64,000 nucleotides of DNA from Trichoplusia ni (taxonomy: Eukaryota; Arthropoda; Insecta; Lepidoptera; Noctuidae): the NCBI RefSeq assembly GCF_003590095.1, contig NC_039479.1, positions 1,240,001 through 1,304,000 on the forward strand. The letters are read 5' to 3'. The notes beneath the pieces were generated by a model. That model made no database searches. It was given only the letters and a program-made list of their open reading frames with translations, and had not been told where the DNA came from. Shown piece after piece: positions 34,885 to 44,895 of this stretch (position 1 is the stretch's first letter; the number at the start of each line of letters is the position of its first letter). The position numbers were made by a program, and so were the translations under genes.

Positions 34885-36615
34885 TTAGTAATGGTAACCA
34901 GTCTCTTCATCGAAGCTTTGTTGGGGGATGTTCTCGAAGGGGTTACCCTGGGGAGCTTGGGGAGCTTGAGGGCCCTGGAAGTTCTGGAAGCCCTGGGAAC
35001 CCTGGGTGGCTTGGAAACCTTGGGGACCTTGGAAACCTTGAGGACCTTGGAAGCTCTGAGGAGCCTGAGCGCTCTGGAAAACCTGGGGTGCCTGGAAGCC
35101 CTGGGGTGCCTGGATGCCCTGGAGAGCTTGAGAGCCCTGGAAAGCCTGCTGGCTCTGGAAGCCTTGGGAAGCTTGAGAACCCTGGAATCCCTGCTGTCCC
35201 TGGAAACCCTGAGGAGCCTGGAATCCTTGGGTACCTTGAGTTCCCTGGAAACCTTGCTGTCCCTGGGAACTCTGCGAAGCTTGGAAACCCTGGGAAGCTT
35301 GGGAGCCCTGGAAACCCTGCTGGCCCTGGTAACCCTGGGGAGCCTGGAAGTTCTGGGGAGCTTGAGACGCCTGGAAGCCCTGAGGGGCTTGGGAGCCTTG
35401 GGGAGCCTGGATACCCTGGGATGACTGGGATCCTTGAGGAGCTTGAGGGGTCTGGGAACCCTGGTACTGGTTGCTAGGAGCTCCTGATTGCTCTAGGTAT
35501 TGGCTTTGGACGTTGTTGTTGGTGGCAGGTGTTGAGGGTACTGGAGTTCCGTAGTTGGTGCTGGGGATGGAGAATTTCTGAGGAGCTTGTGGCTTGTTGT
35601 ACACATAGCCGTCACCATCGTACTGCTGACCACCAGTACTTTGGGCGGAACCTGTAACAATGAAAAATATTCCAATTTATATTATTAGCATTTTTTTCTA
35701 GTACATGCTGTCCTACGAAGGGAAAATGTCCTCAAAGTCCTATTTATTTTGATAAGGTTGCTTCTTTTGAAATGCGATTATTTCATCGGTGTTAAAAAAC
35801 CGGCCTAGGAAGAAGCTGCCAGAAACGGTTCTGAACTTTCAACACACGCTTATGCTCAAAGGTTAAGAATTAATTAATATTTGTTAAATATTTTAGCTGG
35901 TTAATGAACTATTTACCTTTAATCTTCGGATACTAAACAAGCACTGGTGTTAGCTGGCGATAAGTTTGACTATCAGGTTGAAGATCGTAGGACTAAATGC
36001 CGTCACGAATTCAAGGGTATATTATAAAATTAAGGAAACAAAACCACTACCTATTAATCACCTTAAAAAATGTTACAGGACAACATCTGGCTTAAGACTT
36101 AAGAAAAATTTTAACAGTGACATCAGGAATATCAAGAAAAGTTTGACCTTGAACTCCATTTGAATCCCCAGAATTGACGTCATTTGGAGAATTGGATGAA
36201 TTACCCTGGTTCTCAAGGTGCTCCAGGCGTGCTGCTGCTGCCACGGTAAGGAGAGCGGAGATCACGAACTATAAAAAAAGGTTATTGTATTTATTAGATG
36301 TTTATGATAAAATGATGACAAGCACAAAAGTCAGTTATGGATAAGCTGCCAGGAGATGAACATAACTTGCAAGCTTGCATTAAAGTCAAAGGGACAAATG
36401 AAACTTAACAAAAAGTTTGTAATGATAAAGGTTTTGTCCACTTAGGTATATCAGAGCTTTAAGAACTTCACTTTCACACTCCGTAGTATATTTTGCATAT
36501 ATTGGGCAATGATTTTTGTTTTTCACTTCACTAATCTTAAAAAAGTAATAAATCTTCTTTTATTTTAAAGAACACATAATATTATAAAAAAAAACATATA
36601 TATTACCAGTTTCAT
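34885..36615 (-). CDS. Gene 5: Gln-rich tandem-repeat secreted protein without RR domain
   Basis: Predicted secreted structural protein; exons (transcript order) 36607-36615 (MKL), 36205-36268 and 34885-35651, 279 aa. The signal peptide is MKLFVISALLTVAAAA, followed by RLEHLEN as in genes 4 and 6. A short linker with GTPVPSTPATNNN precedes about 170 residues (roughly 88-258) of tandem hexa- to nonapeptides built on QGFQGxQ, QAPQGFQ and QGSQ. It ends IPQQSFDEETGYHY, matching genes 4 and 6. No YLPP, YLAP or RR motif. The donor of exon 2 is uncertain: GTAATT after position 36205 is favoured, but GTCAAA after 36148 also keeps frame and would add 19 Asn/Ser-rich residues (298 aa). A role as a flexible cuticle or silk-like matrix protein is inference. 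Confidence 0.82.
34935..35455 (-). repeat. Coding tandem repeat of gene 5
   Basis: Imperfect tandem units of mostly 18 and 27 bp, each encoding QGFQ-type peptides, with the + strand word CCCTGGAAACC/CCTTGGAAACC recurring. Such arrays expand and contract easily, so length variation between alleles is likely. Confidence 0.85.
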
Positions 36616-36662
36616 GTTGTATGGAGTCAAAAACTACCTTAACTGGATAAAACACAAGTAGG

Positions 36663-36809
36663 ACTGTGCTTTTGTGTGTCGAATAACCCATTATATACCA
36701 TTTGGCCTTTATCCTGATCATATACCTGACGTCATGCAACAGAGGCCATAAACCAAAGCTATGATATACGTTGTAATTACTTCAATGCTTTTCTTGACTC
36801 CCGAACGTG
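36663..36809 (-). promoter_or_regulatory. Promoter of gene 5 with shared cluster module
   Basis: On the - strand: CACGTTCGG (36809-36801), ATATCAT (36767-36761), TGACGTCA (36734-36727), TATATAA (36697-36691) within AAATGGTATATAATGGGT, and an ACAGT initiator at 36667-36663, about 30 nt below the TATA box. The AGGTCA seen after the TATA box in genes 4 and 6 is GGGTTA here. Confidence 0.75.
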
Positions 36810-36814
36810 ACTAG

Positions 36815-37277
36815 ATAGATTGAAATCACTTTTTTATGGAAATGTAGAGTAGTCTTCAGGTACAAAAAAAGAACTCTACAAAACCTATTGATTTTTGATC
36901 GATGATGATAATTAGTGATGTCATTCGATTGATTGGAACTTAAGTATGATGTAACGGTTCATGGATTTTAAGGTAATAAAACAATCTGTTTTAAATGATG
37001 TTTGTGTATAGATTTTCTGTCATGTCAAGAATTTGATAATTGAGTCTTTACTGCTTAATGACCAGCAAAGCTTATTTGAATTATCGGCAAAATGCAGACA
37101 TGTTATTTTCATTACTCGCTGAGGAATGCAGTTTAAAAAAAAATCCTTTTCCTTTTTACCTAATTATAAATGAAAAAATTATAGATAAATATGGAAATAC
37201 TACTTTTCTTTCATGTGGGAAATCATAATCTATCTCTTCCCGCTCTGGGCTGAAAGGAATTCAGATTTGTTTTTTTA
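36815..37277. other. Intergenic DNA, nothing recognised
   Basis: AT-rich; holds one AATGTAGAG word at 36841-36849. The open frame at 37040-37228 has no support. Confidence 0.4.
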
Positions 37278-37465
37278 ACGACTCCCACAGTAAGGATTAT
37301 AATTCTTGTGTCACGGGGGGTTCTACAAACATACAAATCACATGAATAAAGACACCCAGACCCACAACAAGCATTCGTGGATCACACAAAAGCTTTTCCT
37401 ACGTGGGATTCGTACCCACGTGGGTTTGGCATAGTGACTTCAACCACTCGGCTATCCGTGCAGTC
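37278..37465 (-). mobile_element. tRNA-derived SINE, - strand, well preserved
   Basis: On the - strand: CTGCACGGATAGCCGAGTGG head with A box, GTGGGTACGAATCCCACGTA at the B-box position, GTGTGATCCACGAATGCTTG body, GTGGGTCTGGGTGTC, then a tail reaching AAGGATTATAATCC-like and GTGGGAGTCG. This copy shows the whole family layout. Confidence 0.75.
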
Positions 37466-37984
37466 AAACTTTTACTGGGTTTTTTCTGACGCTCCTTCGT
37501 CCTTTAGGCCACGGTACAGTGTCCGGAGCGTTTCCCGTGTCGGCGAGAGGCCTCTTGCCTCAAAAAGCCTATCTTCACAATTTGTTTCTTTGTTCCAGCA
37601 TTAATGTAGAGTTTTTTCGTAAAAAAAATGTATTTTCTTCATAGAAACGGTGTAGAAAATGGTATAACCTTCTTTCTTGGTTCCTGAACAAATTAGGTAA
37701 CGATGCACCAAGCATCCTGTGTCTTATTTATTGTATTAAGAACTTGTATAGTATATTTTTCGTGCCATTACCAATTTGCGCGGATTAATTTTGACGTTGA
37801 GGTTGACGTTTTAGATTTTGACTTGGATATAAAAAAAATCATCCCTATTTGGGGTCTGCACTTCCAAAAAGAATATGATAGAGGGTTTTAGCGAGACTAT
37901 AGGACAAAGAGCTTGTACATAGTTCATGAGTATTATATCATAACAAATCAGTTAGCCAGGCTAGGCTGTGTGTAGGATTGCAAC

Positions 37985-38115
37985 GCATTGTCATACACCA
38001 ATCCAAAACGCGGATAGTGTGGAACGACGGATTAGATTTAGTCACTACGAGTCTAACACCACGCGTTCTCTTCCTCGAGGGAGCGGTTGTCCATGGGAAT
38101 TCCCCCGCCTTAACA
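37985..38115. repeat. GC-richer block, probable dispersed repeat
   Basis: AAAACGCGGATAGTGTGGAA, CACCACGCGTTCTCTTCCTC and GAGGGAGCGGTTGTCCATGG stand out in composition from the surrounding AT-rich DNA. I have no second copy in this window, so repeat status is a guess from composition. Confidence 0.3.
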
Positions 38116-38280
38116 AAATAAGAAACATAATAGACTAGTGATACTAGCTACTTGAGTTACAAGGAATGCATGCAATATAAACCAATATTCTTGCTACAGT
38201 TTTTCAGATTCAGTTAAAACACGTGAAGAAAATCTTTTCATTTAATTATTAGCATTCGATAGACCTACATACATATATCT

Positions 38281-38524
38281 ATACTAATATATAAAGCTGA
38301 AGAGTTTGTTTGTTTGAACGCGCTAATCTCAGAAAATACTGGTCCAAATTGAAAAATTATTTTTGTGTTGGATAGACCATTCATCGAGGAAGGCTTTAGG
38401 CTATACCATCACGCTGCGACTAATAGAAGCGAAGCTACAATGGAAAATGAGAAAAAAACAGGGCTGGTATAAATCATAACTTATATCTTCTACCCACGGG
38501 GACGAAGTCGCGGGCAACAGCTAG
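38281..38524 (-). repeat. Dispersed repeat with TAGCTGTTGCCCGCGACTTC end (copy B)
   Basis: Reverse-oriented copy of the repeat at 15827-16080: AAGCTGAAGAGTTTGTTTGT at one end and GAAGTCGCGGGCAACAGCTA at the other, with the same internal blocks in reverse order. Confidence 0.75.
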
Positions 38525-39085
38525 TTTTCACATAATCCGCTTGTAGTTATTGTTTTTATAATAGTTACGTTGTAGGCACAATTTCATATGACACTTGTAG
38601 TTGAGTGCTTAGGGTCACCTCACCAGTAATATGATCAGTGAATCGGCCTAAATCTCAGGAGAAAATGTGTTTGCTACGCGAAGCTATTTTAAATCTCAGC
38701 GTAAGGTATGCATTGGATTCGAATGTTCAGTTAAAGAAATTTTTAAGGTATTTATTGAAACCTTCTTCATCTCATCAAATGTAGGAAATAAATAAAGTAC
38801 ATACAAGCAGTTGCTGTATGTGCCTGTTGATATCAATTTAGCATTGTTTAGAACATGCATTATAGAGCATCTAACTCTATGAATCTTATCTTCTTTATGA
38901 ACATAGTATTTATATTTCATAGCAAACGTCTTTACTGCCCGTTTAATTTATAACATTTTTTATTTGTTATAAATTATAATAATGTAAAGTTCACTGATTA
39001 TTTTCTAGTTTCCCTTCCCGACGAAAATGTTTCTCATATTTAAGGGTAAGGTTCAGATAAAGGAAATCCGACAAATAATTACATA
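38525..39085. other. Intergenic DNA, nothing recognised
   Basis: AT-rich, no supported gene. Confidence 0.4.
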
Positions 39086-39090
39086 CAGAT

Positions 39091-39096
39091 TTTATT
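39091..39096 (-). terminator. Poly(A) signal of gene 6
   Basis: TTTATT on the + strand (AATAAA on the - strand), about 55 nt beyond the stop codon. Confidence 0.65.
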
Positions 39097-39149
39097 ATGA
39101 TTATGTAAATTAACAAACTAATTGACTATATCATGTACTATCGAAGAAC

Positions 39150-40262
39150 TTAGTAATGGTAGCCGGTTTCCTCGTCGAAAGCCTGCTGAGGGGGGTTCTC
39201 CAGGGCACTGGGCCTTGGGGCCAGGTACTGGTTGGCTCCTGTCTGCTGGGAGTACTGCGACTGGGATCCGAAGTTGGAGAGCTGAGGAGTTCCGTAAGCC
39301 GTGCTAGGGATGGTGTACTGGGAACCTTGCTGGCCGAACTGTTGACCTTGGGAGTTTTGGGAGCCAAAACCTGGAATTAGATAAGAAATAAGTAAGTATT
39401 TACTTAATTTTTATAAAGATGTAACATCTTACGACACTTTTATGGATGAAAATGCAAATACTCTGCATAAATAATTATTTTTTTGTTTAGCCCTTACTGT
39501 CCAACTGTAAAGGGCAAAGGCCTCCCTTCTTTGCATAAATATTATTCCTTTTGAAATATCAACGACTTATTTAGTTCAGGATGTATTCATTCTTAACATA
39601 GCTTCGATTATTTTATTTTTTTGTAATTAAATATTTGAAATGTATATAATAAGTTGTGCCTTTAAACTCACCGGTCAGGGAACCAGAAAACTGGGGAGCA
39701 CCGTTGGAAGAGCTGTGGTCAGGAGGCAGGTATTTGTTGGATGTAGCCAGACCGAAAGCACCATTCTGGCCCTGGTCTGCACCAGCTGAGCCAAAAGCAC
39801 CGTTAGACCCAAAAGAACCCTGAGATTGAGAGCCGAAGGATCCAGCAGAGTTGCTTCCCTGGAATGGGGGAAGGTATGCGCGCCGTTCGAGGTGCTCCAG
39901 GCGAGCGGCAGCTGCTACGGCGACGAGGGCGGCGAATACGAACTGCAGGAATAATAACAAGGATTAGAACAGTTTTAAATTCTAAGTTTAGCAGCTCCAA
40001 ATATCCACTTCCAGCAAAGAAGTTTTTTGGAGTTCTTTTATTGAATCTCTCTAAGTTTGCTCTAATGGAACCCGACTTTGGGTTAGGCTGGTCTTTCTAC
40101 ATAAACTTTCCAAGAACATATTGTACAAATGTGTATTTATGTGCATTAAAATATAAGTAAATTAAGTTCGCGATCTTTTTCTACTAAGTCCCAAATACAA
40201 ATTATAAATTTTAAGATAAATAAAAAAACAAATTAAGTATTTTTGAAAATTACCAGTTTCAT
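39150..40262 (-). CDS. Gene 6: short YLPP/YLAP-motif secreted protein without RR domain
   Basis: Predicted secreted cuticle-like protein, 166 aa, exons 40254-40262 (MKL), 39672-39942 and 39150-39370. The signal peptide continues FVFAALVAVAAAARLEHLE, then AYLPPFQGSN. Exon 2 has GSFGSQSQGSFGSNGAFGSAG and NKYLPPDHSS; the last exon has a Gln/Ser-rich region, NQYLAPRPS and QQAFDEETGYHY. It is a shortened relative of gene 4 with the same motif order, the same phase-1 intron and the same promoter. No RR domain. Intron 2 holds a LINE-tail-like fragment (39488-39531). Gene-family assignment within the cluster is strong; biochemical role is inferred. Confidence 0.87.
39488..39531 (+). repeat. LINE-tail-like fragment in intron 2 of gene 6
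   Basis: CTTACTGTCCAACTGTAAAG followed by GGCAAAGGCCTCCCTTCTTT resembles the CCACTGCTGGGCAAAGGCCTCC type at 22445. Confidence 0.4.
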
Positions 40263-40315
40263 GTTGTATGTTTGTCTGAGCACTCCAAACCAAGTGAAGA
40301 TGAATCTCAAATGGT

Positions 40316-40460
40316 ACTGTGATGTCGAAACTCGACTGACCTATTATATACCATCTGCCCTCAATCCTGAACGTGCCTGACGTCATTCATAACTGAGATA
40401 ATAAACTAAACTCATGATATACCTTAATTGGTTTAAGGCTTTTTTGAGCTACCGAACGTG
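40316..40460 (-). promoter_or_regulatory. Promoter of gene 6 with shared cluster module
   Basis: On the - strand: CACGTTCGG (40460-40452), GTATATCAT (40422-40414), TGACGTCA (40385-40378), TATATAA (40350-40344), AGGTCA directly after (40342-40337), and an ACAGT initiator (40320-40316). The match to gene 4 extends through TGGTATATAATAGGTCAG and into the 5' leader (TTTGGAGTG in both). Confidence 0.78.
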
Positions 40461-40464
40461 ATTG

Positions 40465-41090
40465 GCCTCGTGTGTCAAATCGTTTAGTATTTTTATGGTC
40501 TTTGTTAATGGTTAGCATGGAAACCAGTTAAATTGGTTCCTTAAACCTAGACTTTATTGAGAAAAAACCCAAATAAAACTGGAGTCCACTAAGATAGATG
40601 CAGTTTCTTTGTGTTACAATCATTGTTCTTTGTGATTTTAATTAAAAAATAAGCGGATAACGTTGACGGCAATTGTTAAGTGCCTAAAAAACCGACATTC
40701 CTAATCTGTCATAACTTAGTTTTCACGCATTTTTTATAGAAAACCACTTGTATGCACTTAAGTTAATAATATCGCAGCTCTTATATTACAGCCAACCAAG
40801 AAAAGGTTCGAGATCGCTGAAATTGCAATATGTACAACAAATCAAAAATATTTTTCGTTGAATGAGAGATAATGGCTTAGTAACTTAGGTGAACGACCTA
40901 AGTCATCATAGGCAATGTAGAGCCAATCAATAAAACTTTATCGACTATTTAACTTTGATGCCAATAATTCTCAATATTTTTTTATAGGTGCGTTTATGAT
41001 AGAGAATCAATTAAATATTATAAACATAGTGTTGATGCCACATGCTTTGTTTAAAGACGGAAGCTTTTAACTTTATCCAAGAGCACGCAT
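40465..41090. other. Intergenic DNA, nothing recognised
   Basis: AT-rich, with one AATGTAGAG word at 40914-40922. No gene supported. Confidence 0.4.
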
Positions 41091-41099
41091 AGATGTTAT

Positions 41100-41245
41100 A
41101 GAATTTCCTCGTTCATAGTATTTTAACCAACTTCAAATAGAGGAGGTTCTCAATTCATCTGTTAGAACATTAGAATGGATGAACCGATTTTGTCAATTCT
41201 TTTTACATTGAAAGAGAAAAAGCTGTCATTTGGTCCAATAAAAAA
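41100..41245 (+). repeat. Dispersed repeat fragment with hairpin-family arm
   Basis: CAACTTCAAATAGAGGAGGT and TCTCAATTCATCTGTTAG are words of a repeat also seen at 50029-50165 in the other sense (ACTGAGAACCTCC). AGCTGTCATTTGGTCC at 41230-41245 matches an arm of the hairpin at 41792-41838. Confidence 0.45.
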
Positions 41246-41786
41246 TCATCAAGTTTAGCTCAGCAGTTTTAACTCCAACATGGAACGTAAGTCATCATAT
41301 CTTTACATCAGTAGAGCCAAAAGCAGACCGTGATATAGATTGGGAAACGCCTGCGTTAAAAATGTAACTTGCCGTAATCCTTTAATTAACCATGGTATAA
41401 CTACACGATGAAGATCGTGACATTTGCATGACATAATCCATGATCTTAGTAATTGTTTTCGCGAATGTCGTTTGGACCATTTAGCTAGGAAAATTGATTG
41501 ATGCATCATAGGACGAATGTAGGACCTAATACAATTAGATTAGTGGTCATTTTGACAGGTAATTAGCGTTTGACAAAAGCTTTTTTTATTTAAACAATGG
41601 TCACTTTGTATGATGAACCTATAATTATGTTCAACTTATATTTTTAAAATAGTCAAACGTTTATTTTCAGGTTTCACTTAGTTTAAATAACGCAACGATG
41701 TTTGAGAATAATATATGTACAAAAAGGAAAAACTGGCTTCAAATAAAAACTACTGAGAAAAATTTTATGAATATTGTCCATCTTTT

Positions 41787-41843
41787 GGACCAAATGACGG
41801 CTGTTTCACGTTTATCAATCGTGAAATAGCTGTCATTTAGTCA
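41787..41843. repeat. Inverted repeat (hairpin), 19-bp arms
   Basis: Arms 41792-41810 and 41820-41838 (AAATGACGGCTGTTTCACG and the complement of AAATGACAGCTATTTCACG) match at 17 of 19 positions around a 9-nt loop. Related single arms occur at 33585 and 41230, so it probably belongs to a small foldback element family. Confidence 0.7.
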
Positions 41844-41849
41844 ACAAAA

Positions 41850-42410
41850 TCAATTCATCTAGTCCAAAAGTCTTAGGTAAAAAATTAAAAAAACAATAGA
41901 AGCGAATTTATAACCTAATTCTTTTTGCAGTTGGTTCCAAAAAAATACATTATCATTTAAAAAAAAAGCATAGACTTTGATGTTGACATAACATACTGTA
42001 AACTTGTATTAAATAATTCGCTTTTCACAAATATTAAGAAATTCCTCTGTCACAGTACGGTGAACAGGGTTATGGTGGAAAAACAGACATTCTTAAAATT
42101 TATTAGTAAAGATTTTCATCCTACATAATAGTTATCAAATACGACTCCAATTTCATCCCAATATACTGAAATCGCACATCATCATCGTCGATAATTAACA
42201 ACGTTCATTAATATTTATCTACGGTACATATACACAGAAATTACACGTTTTTATCAGGAGTTTTTTGAACAAACACCTGGCGATTGATATTTACTATCTT
42301 TTATAATGAACGTATGGAGTTTTTTTTTGTACAATTGGCAACAAAGGTTGAACGCTATCAAATTTTCTTTTTACCATTCAACTCCAGCTCTACCTTATTT
42401 AATACATACT
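41850..42410. other. Intergenic DNA, nothing recognised
   Basis: AT-rich, no supported feature. Confidence 0.4.
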
Positions 42411-42414
42411 TGTG

Positions 42415-42780
42415 GATCTCGTGGCTAAACTTTAACCGCAAAAGTGAATCGATCACAGGTTAAGCTACGCTTGACGCGGTTGGTCCGTTGATGGGTGACC
42501 ATCTTTGTCAAAAACGAGTTCCTCCGTGTTTCGGAAGGCACGTTAAATCCTGGGTCCCGGCTGTTATTCCTACATCTTTGACAGTCGTTACAGGTAGTTA
42601 GAAGCTTGAAAAGTCTGACAACCGGTCTAACCAAGGGGTATCGTGTTGCCTAGGTAATTGGGTTGAGGAGGTCAGATAGGCAGTCACTCCTTGTAAAACA
42701 CTGATACTCAGCTGAAACCGGTAAGACTGGAAACCAACCCCAACATAGTTGGGAAAAGGCTAGGCCGATGATGACTTGTG
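42415..42780 (+). repeat. Dispersed repeat, Family C, longest copy
   Basis: Starts GTGGATCTCGTGGCTAAACT and includes GATGGGTGACCATCTTTGTC, CCGTGTTTCGGAAGGCACGT, GGTCTAACCAAGGGGTATCG, GGTTGAGGAGGTCAGATAGG and CCCCAACATAGTTGGGAAAA. Its 3' three-quarters is repeated in reverse at 47988-48192. It appears noncoding. Confidence 0.8.
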
Positions 42781-43234
42781 TCGCAGGGAGTTTAACGAAG
42801 ATTCTAGTTACAAGTACAGAGACTAAATACAGGCTTAAAAAAGCTTAGTTTTGGGAAAAGAGGGTAGAGTTTTTAACATTCAAATATTTAAGGAAACATC
42901 GAAAAATTACAAACTATCGTTTTCTCACTATACCATTTATTTCAAAAAAGGTTTTTAATGCATTCGAAAATCTGCGATAATAGTCGATAATAATCAGATT
43001 TTGTTGTCGACTGTACTAATTTGAGAGTTTTACGTATTTTACGAATGAATGAGGTAGTTTTTGCTTTTAGCCGCTTCCATTGATGTATTTTTATGTTTTC
43101 ATAATAGGTTGGTTCGATTTAATTGGGGTTCTATCGTGGGTATAAAATGATCTATTTCGGTATCAGATTCTATAGCTTCAGAGAATTGATTGTTGCGTCT
43201 TGACGTCTTCTTCCATATTGGTCATGATAGTAAT

Positions 43235-43300
43235 GGTAACCATGGCCTATTTACGTCCCAATGCTGGGCATAGGCTTCTCATATAGGGACTTACCTAAAA
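43235..43300 (+). repeat. LINE-tail-like fragment
   Basis: TTACGTCCCAATGCTGGGCATAGGCTTCTC matches the RTE-type tail style (CTGCTGGACATAGGCCTCTC at 55190). Confidence 0.5.
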
Positions 43301-43632
43301 ACATAGGTGATATTAGTTTGACGTGTCTGTCTGGCTGTATATCTGTCTATCTGTGGCATCAAAGCTCCCGAACTTATTGAGTGATTTCAATTTAGTTTGT
43401 TTATACAACAAATGTAAGTCTGTAGACAAATCAGGCTCTTGTTTTTCAGCAATCTTGATTTAACTGAAAAAATATTATATCTTTTGGGAACTCAAAGAAA
43501 AGGTTTTATCGAAAAAGACTTGCACTACGGCACTTTTAGCAGATCTGTTGCACATTTTTAAGGTAGTTCCACGATCCAGCTGTCTCTCTATTTTTCAATT
43601 TGATCTTATAGCATTTGCTGAACGATATGTGA

Positions 43633-43784
43633 CTGCACGGATAGAGGAATAATAACACGGCGTTCACTCAACCCATTGCGCGCCTTGTCGCGCCTTCAAT
43701 CCTAGGATAGGACAAGCGTTTGTATGATCTCCGAATGTTTGTTCTAAGTCTAGGTGTCTTTGTGCATGTGATTTGAGTGATTGC
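43633..43784 (+). mobile_element. tRNA-derived SINE, + strand, diverged head
   Basis: Head GACTGCACGGATAG, eroded B-box region, body AGGACAAGCGTTTGTATGAT with CTCCGAATGTTTG, then GTCTAGGTGTCTTTGTGCAT. Its tail runs directly into a 31-bp-arm hairpin. Confidence 0.65.
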
Positions 43785-43852
43785 AAAAACGAATCCCGCG
43801 TAATGAATTTAATACTTGCATGTATTAAATTCATTACGCGAGATTCGTTTTT
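43785..43852. repeat. Near-perfect hairpin, 31-bp arms, 6-nt loop
   Basis: Left arm 43785-43815 and right arm 43822-43852 are complementary at 30 of 31 positions (one C/T difference) around the loop TTGCAT. It starts inside the tail of the preceding SINE copy, so the SINE end is reflected. Confidence 0.9.
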
Positions 43853-44655
43853 TAGCATAATAAGCGTCATAAGTGATGTCACGTTCGACTGATAATATTA
43901 TAGCAATAATTTGCCTACGCCACTAATATTCCGTTTCCATGTTATTGTAAAATGATTCACAAAATCCATTGAGTCCTACTGTTCTGAGTCATCCATTGTG
44001 AATGGAAGCTTTGTGTTGCATTCATCTTTTGTAGTGAATGTGCAGTTGAGTGTAATTTATTAGGTAAATTTAATTTAGTATCTTTTGTTCAGGCGTGTTT
44101 ATTGGTTTGTGAATATTAATTGATTTCTTTGTCTTAGCATTAGGTCTGCAGTCTTGACATGGATGGAGATCGCGTAACTATAATGTAAAATTGTCAATAT
44201 TTTTTCATGCCTTGCTCATGTCTCGGTGTAAGAAATGGAACTCCTCCAAAGCGGCTCGACCAGTTCTCTCGATATTTTGTATGCATATTGGGTTGGTCTG
44301 AGAATCGGAAAGCATCTTTGTTATATAACTCATATTATTTTTACTTCCTAAAACTCATTTATAACGCAAAACGCTTGCTGGGACAGCTGGTAAATATATG
44401 ATTTCGAAGCATAGATGTCATATTGCATTCAAAACAATTTTGCAATTTACAAGACTGAAAAATATTTACCTCATAAAGTCTGCTTGCGACTACGGCCAGT
44501 GTTACCCAGGTCAAGCCTTTAAAGATAAAAGTAACTAAATAATGATGTTTGTTAAGTTTGCACACTTCTTGACTGTTAACATTATTAAATCGACTTTCTG
44601 CATCGCTAATATAAAAAAAACCATTTCCTGAACCGACTCGTACTTAGAAGTTGTA
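43853..44655. other. Intergenic DNA, nothing recognised
   Basis: AT-rich. Open frames at 44207-44401 and 44359-44565 lack support. Confidence 0.4.
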
Positions 44656-44660
44656 CTGTT

Positions 44661-44895
44661 TGACGATCTCCGTGGTCGAATATCGTACGCACCGATTTCA
44701 AGGTGTCGATATCTCTGAGGTCCCGGGTTCGATCCCCTGTCGGGCCAATGTAAAAATTCACATTTCTACATTGTTTCGGGTCTGGGTGTCTGTGCTACCT
44801 TCGTTGTATCTGAATACCATAACACAAGTGCTTTAGCAACTTACTTTGGGTTCAGAACAATGTATGTGATGTTGTCCGCATTTATTTAATTTATT
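44661..44895 (+). mobile_element. tRNA-derived SINE, second family, copy 2
   Basis: TGACGATCTCCGTGGTCGAA head, CCCGGGTTCGATCCCCTGTC B box, then the same body and ATT-rich end as the copy at 23267-23495. Confidence 0.85.

Noticed and set aside
34891..35424. A + strand Leu-rich frame resembling leucine-rich repeats
   Set aside because: Also antisense of the gene 5 array. Periodicity comes from the tandem DNA repeat.
34935..35455. CRISPR-like array
   Set aside because: Repeats are coding, contiguous and without unique spacers, and the genome is eukaryotic.
35088..35477. A + strand frame reading like collagen (PGSPGVPGCPGELESPGKP)
   Set aside because: It is the antisense of the Gln-rich repeat of gene 5; CCTGG repeats give Pro-Gly on the other strand. 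No signal peptide, splice sites or promoter on this strand.
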